Positions 6,031 to 7,691 of a stretch of DNA of 7,691 nucleotides are shown in pieces. Location of the stretch: the NCBI GenBank assembly GCA_023251695.1, contig JAHEYE010000165.1, positions 1-7,691 of the forward strand, in the 5' to 3' direction. This DNA comes from Sphingobacteriaceae bacterium (lineage in GTDB: Bacteria > Bacteroidota > Bacteroidia > B-17B0 > Aurantibacillaceae). The notes under the pieces were generated by a model. The model had not been told where the DNA came from, did not search any database, and worked only from the letters and a program-made list of their open reading frames with translations. The position numbers and the translations under genes are program-made. How positions within the stretch are numbered: position 1 is the first letter of the stretch; each line of letters opens with the position of its first letter.

Positions 6031-7691
6031 ACCGTAAGATGAATTTGCATTCACGAATGTCTGCATATCAATTTTTACAAACCCATCGTTGTACCAGGTT
6101 GTATCAGAAATAAAAGTTGAATCAACGGTACTGTAAGCATTTGGAGTAACAGGTAAATCGCTCTGATTACAAATACCCTGATACAGCGTTCCTCTTTTTG
6201 TAAAAGAAGAAATGCCTCCATCAACATGCTCGCCTTTTCTTCCTCCAAAATAAGTTCCGTAGCCAAGGGATGACATGTTATTTCTGAAAACTGCAAAGTA
6301 CATATCTGACAAGCCCTTCACTTTTGTCTGAAGCGCATCAATAGAAACCGGCATATAAGAATTTGTAACTGACCCGGCGATATAAATATTCTGACAACTA
6401 TCCACTTCAAATGCAGAATAGACAATATTATTTCCCGGTGTGGGTAAAGATGTGCCGAATTTTGTTTTATAAGTGAGCGTAGATAAAGACGAGTTGACTT
6501 TATAAATTGTATTTTTTCCAAGCGAACTCGAATAAACCCCGGGTGTTGAAACGAGTGAAGGCGGATTATCCATGTATCCGCATAAAAAAACATCATTGTT
6601 TTGATCAATATCAATAAAATAGCCCCAATCATTTGCAGCTGTTCCGAGATAGGTGCTTGCAACAAGAGCGCTACCTGAATTATTAATATGCGCTAAGTAC
6701 ATATCAATACTACCCAAATCTGTTGCCTGAATTACACCGGCTGTTGTTGGAAAATTATTACTATAAGTTGTGCCTGTAACGTAGGCGCCTCCTACTCCAT
6801 CGTGCCTTATTCCCATTCCATTTTCAGAATTCGTTCCTCCCAAATAAGTAGACCAAAGTAAAGTACTCAGTGTAGAATCTAACTTAAACACCACGGCATC
6901 CGTTATTCCTTTTTTGCTTGTTTGAAATGCAGAGGAGCTTACCGGAAAATTAGAAGATGTAGTTGCGCTTATACAATATGAATTACCATTATCATCCATA
7001 ACAAAATGCCCGATCATACTTGCATCAGAACCATACCAGGCAAACACACCATTTGCTATATCGTTGCTTCCATCATTCCCATAGCCGCCGATATAAGTTG
7101 AGCCTAATAATGAACTGCCTGATAAATTTAAGCGACTCATGGTTAAATCAGCACTTCCACCGAAAGTTGTGTCAAAAGCATTAACTGTAACCGGGAAATT
7201 TGTTGAAGTTGTTTGCGAATAAATAAAAATACCAATCTTATTAATAATTACATTTTGCGGTATTTCCATACCGTTTCCGCCAAGATAAGTAGAGAAATAT
7301 TTTATTGAGCCTGTAGGATTATACTTACTTAAAACGATATTGTAATTTCCGTTATTCGTATCCTGAAAAACCATTGTGTCCGTTGGATAGCCGGATGTAG
7401 AATAGCCCAAAACAAAAATATTTCCGTATTCATCGTAAGATGCACCTTCACAGTTACTCCATACGGAAGAGCCTGAATACGAACAAACAATTACTGTTGG
7501 ATCAATTATTAATTTTTGGCTTTTATCGTAACCTTCCGGAAAATCAAAACCAACGGTAAAATCATTATACAAAATATATTTACACATCACTTCTTTCTTT
7601 TTCCCATTCACTACCTGATACGCATAGGGCTCATACTCTTTAACTTCGCCCACAGCTGTTTTTATAATGAGCTTATTGTTTTTTATTGAAA
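5341..7691 (-). CDS. Second secreted T9SS cargo, tandem paralogue (5' end outside window)
   Basis: This is a paralogue of the 973-residue protein. The frame stays open to the right edge, giving 782 visible codons. The GTG at 7653 is not the start: the residues before it (KLIIKTAVGEV) align with KTSVGNV near residue 186 of the complete paralogue, so about 170 residues, including the signal peptide, lie outside. Numbering from that GTG, the end of the DUF7948-like domain (to about 51) is followed by seven repeats starting near 57, 120, 184, 267, 332, 395 and 464 (FSTYLGG, STYIGG, WSTYLGG, ASTYLGT, YKTKFG, GTYFGG). The PKD-like domain covers about 542-614, the Ig-like segment about 615-680, and the CHU_C-type T9SS signal 685-770 (FPNVVTPNGDNIND, DRWGKE, GTYFYV). 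It is probably exported and surface-attached, with unknown ligand. No terminator separates it from the downstream copy. Confidence 0.92.
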   Translation of the reverse strand, partial: SIKNNKLIIKTAVGEVKEYEPYAYQVVNGKKKEVMCKYILYNDFTVGFDFPEGYDKSQKLIIDPTVIVCSYSGSSVWSNCEGASYDEYGNIFVLGYSTSGYPTDTMVFQDTNNGNYNIVLSKYNPTGSIKYFSTYLGGNGMEIPQNVIINKIGIFIYSQTTSTNFPVTVNAFDTTFGGSADLTMSRLNLSGSSLLGSTYIGGYGNDGSNDIANGVFAWYGSDASMIGHFVMDDNGNSYCISATTSSNFPVSSSAFQTSKKGITDAVVFKLDSTLSTLLWSTYLGGTNSENGMGIRHDGVGGAYVTGTTYSNNFPTTAGVIQATDLGSIDMYLAHINNSGSALVASTYLGTAANDWGYFIDIDQNNDVFLCGYMDNPPSLVSTPGVYSSSLGKNTIYKVNSSLSTLTYKTKFGTSLPTPGNNIVYSAFEVDSCQNIYIAGSVTNSYMPVSIDALQTKVKGLSDMYFAVFRNNMSSLGYGTYFGGRKGEHVDGGISSFTKRGTLYQGICNQSDLPVTPNAYSTVDSTFISDTTWYNDGFVKIDMQTFVNANSSYGANITGCPPFTPTFVSTTNTGSSYWNLGNGTTSTSNSVSTTYTGLGNYNVLLVVTDTTTCNRYDSIKSILSVINPTSFDIGDDVPTCLGVKALVRSNISAITYSWSTGQTTPNIYAYPGTYTLTINNGGCYSSDEVNVVPYELKLSERFPNVVTPNGDNINDLVDFTKYNFDEVEFILYDRWGKERFKTMDRFEKWSPDLNDGTYFYVVNYKSSCTGKHASDKGFISIFK

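Overview
The window looks like a piece of a Bacteroidota chromosome. The evidence is an AT-rich coding style, two long surface proteins ending in the type IX secretion (T9SS) C-terminal signal of the gliding-motility/CHU_C kind, a ClpC-type chaperone with a UVR-like linker, a probable TTG start without a strong Shine-Dalgarno sequence, and a possible TTG/TAnnTTTG promoter. I cannot name the genus.

Layout. Positions 1-1711 (+) hold the last 569 codons of clpC, cut by the left edge and closed by a clear intrinsic terminator at 1750-1778. The gap 1712-1928 contains that terminator, an imperfect inverted repeat built on CTCTGTG words (1794-1874) and a weak promoter candidate. Positions 1929-2279 (+) encode a small ArsC/Spx-family thioredoxin-fold protein. 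Its last five codons and stop lie inside a palindromic repeat (2262-2330) that fills the space before the convergent gene. Positions 2333-5254 (-) encode a complete 973-residue secreted protein: signal peptide, N-terminal DUF7948-like domain, seven propeller repeats, PKD-like and Ig-like domains, and T9SS signal. A second hairpin cluster (5270-5330) fills the 86-bp gap to its tandem paralogue (5341-7691, -), which runs off the right edge.

How they work together. clpC and the ArsC-like gene are cytoplasmic housekeeping-type genes with no evident link to the surface proteins. The two paralogues are probably one transcription unit read right to left, and both products are probably carried across the outer membrane by T9SS and anchored at the surface. 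Their PKD/Ig/secretion-signal module is close to 87% identical in one 87-residue stretch, while the propellers have diverged more.

I see no defence system, CRISPR, integrase, transposase or RNA gene. The most notable structure not explained by genes is a set of short hairpins with a shared GAGCGTAG(T/C)CGA-type core and arms that differ between copies but mostly stay complementary within each copy.
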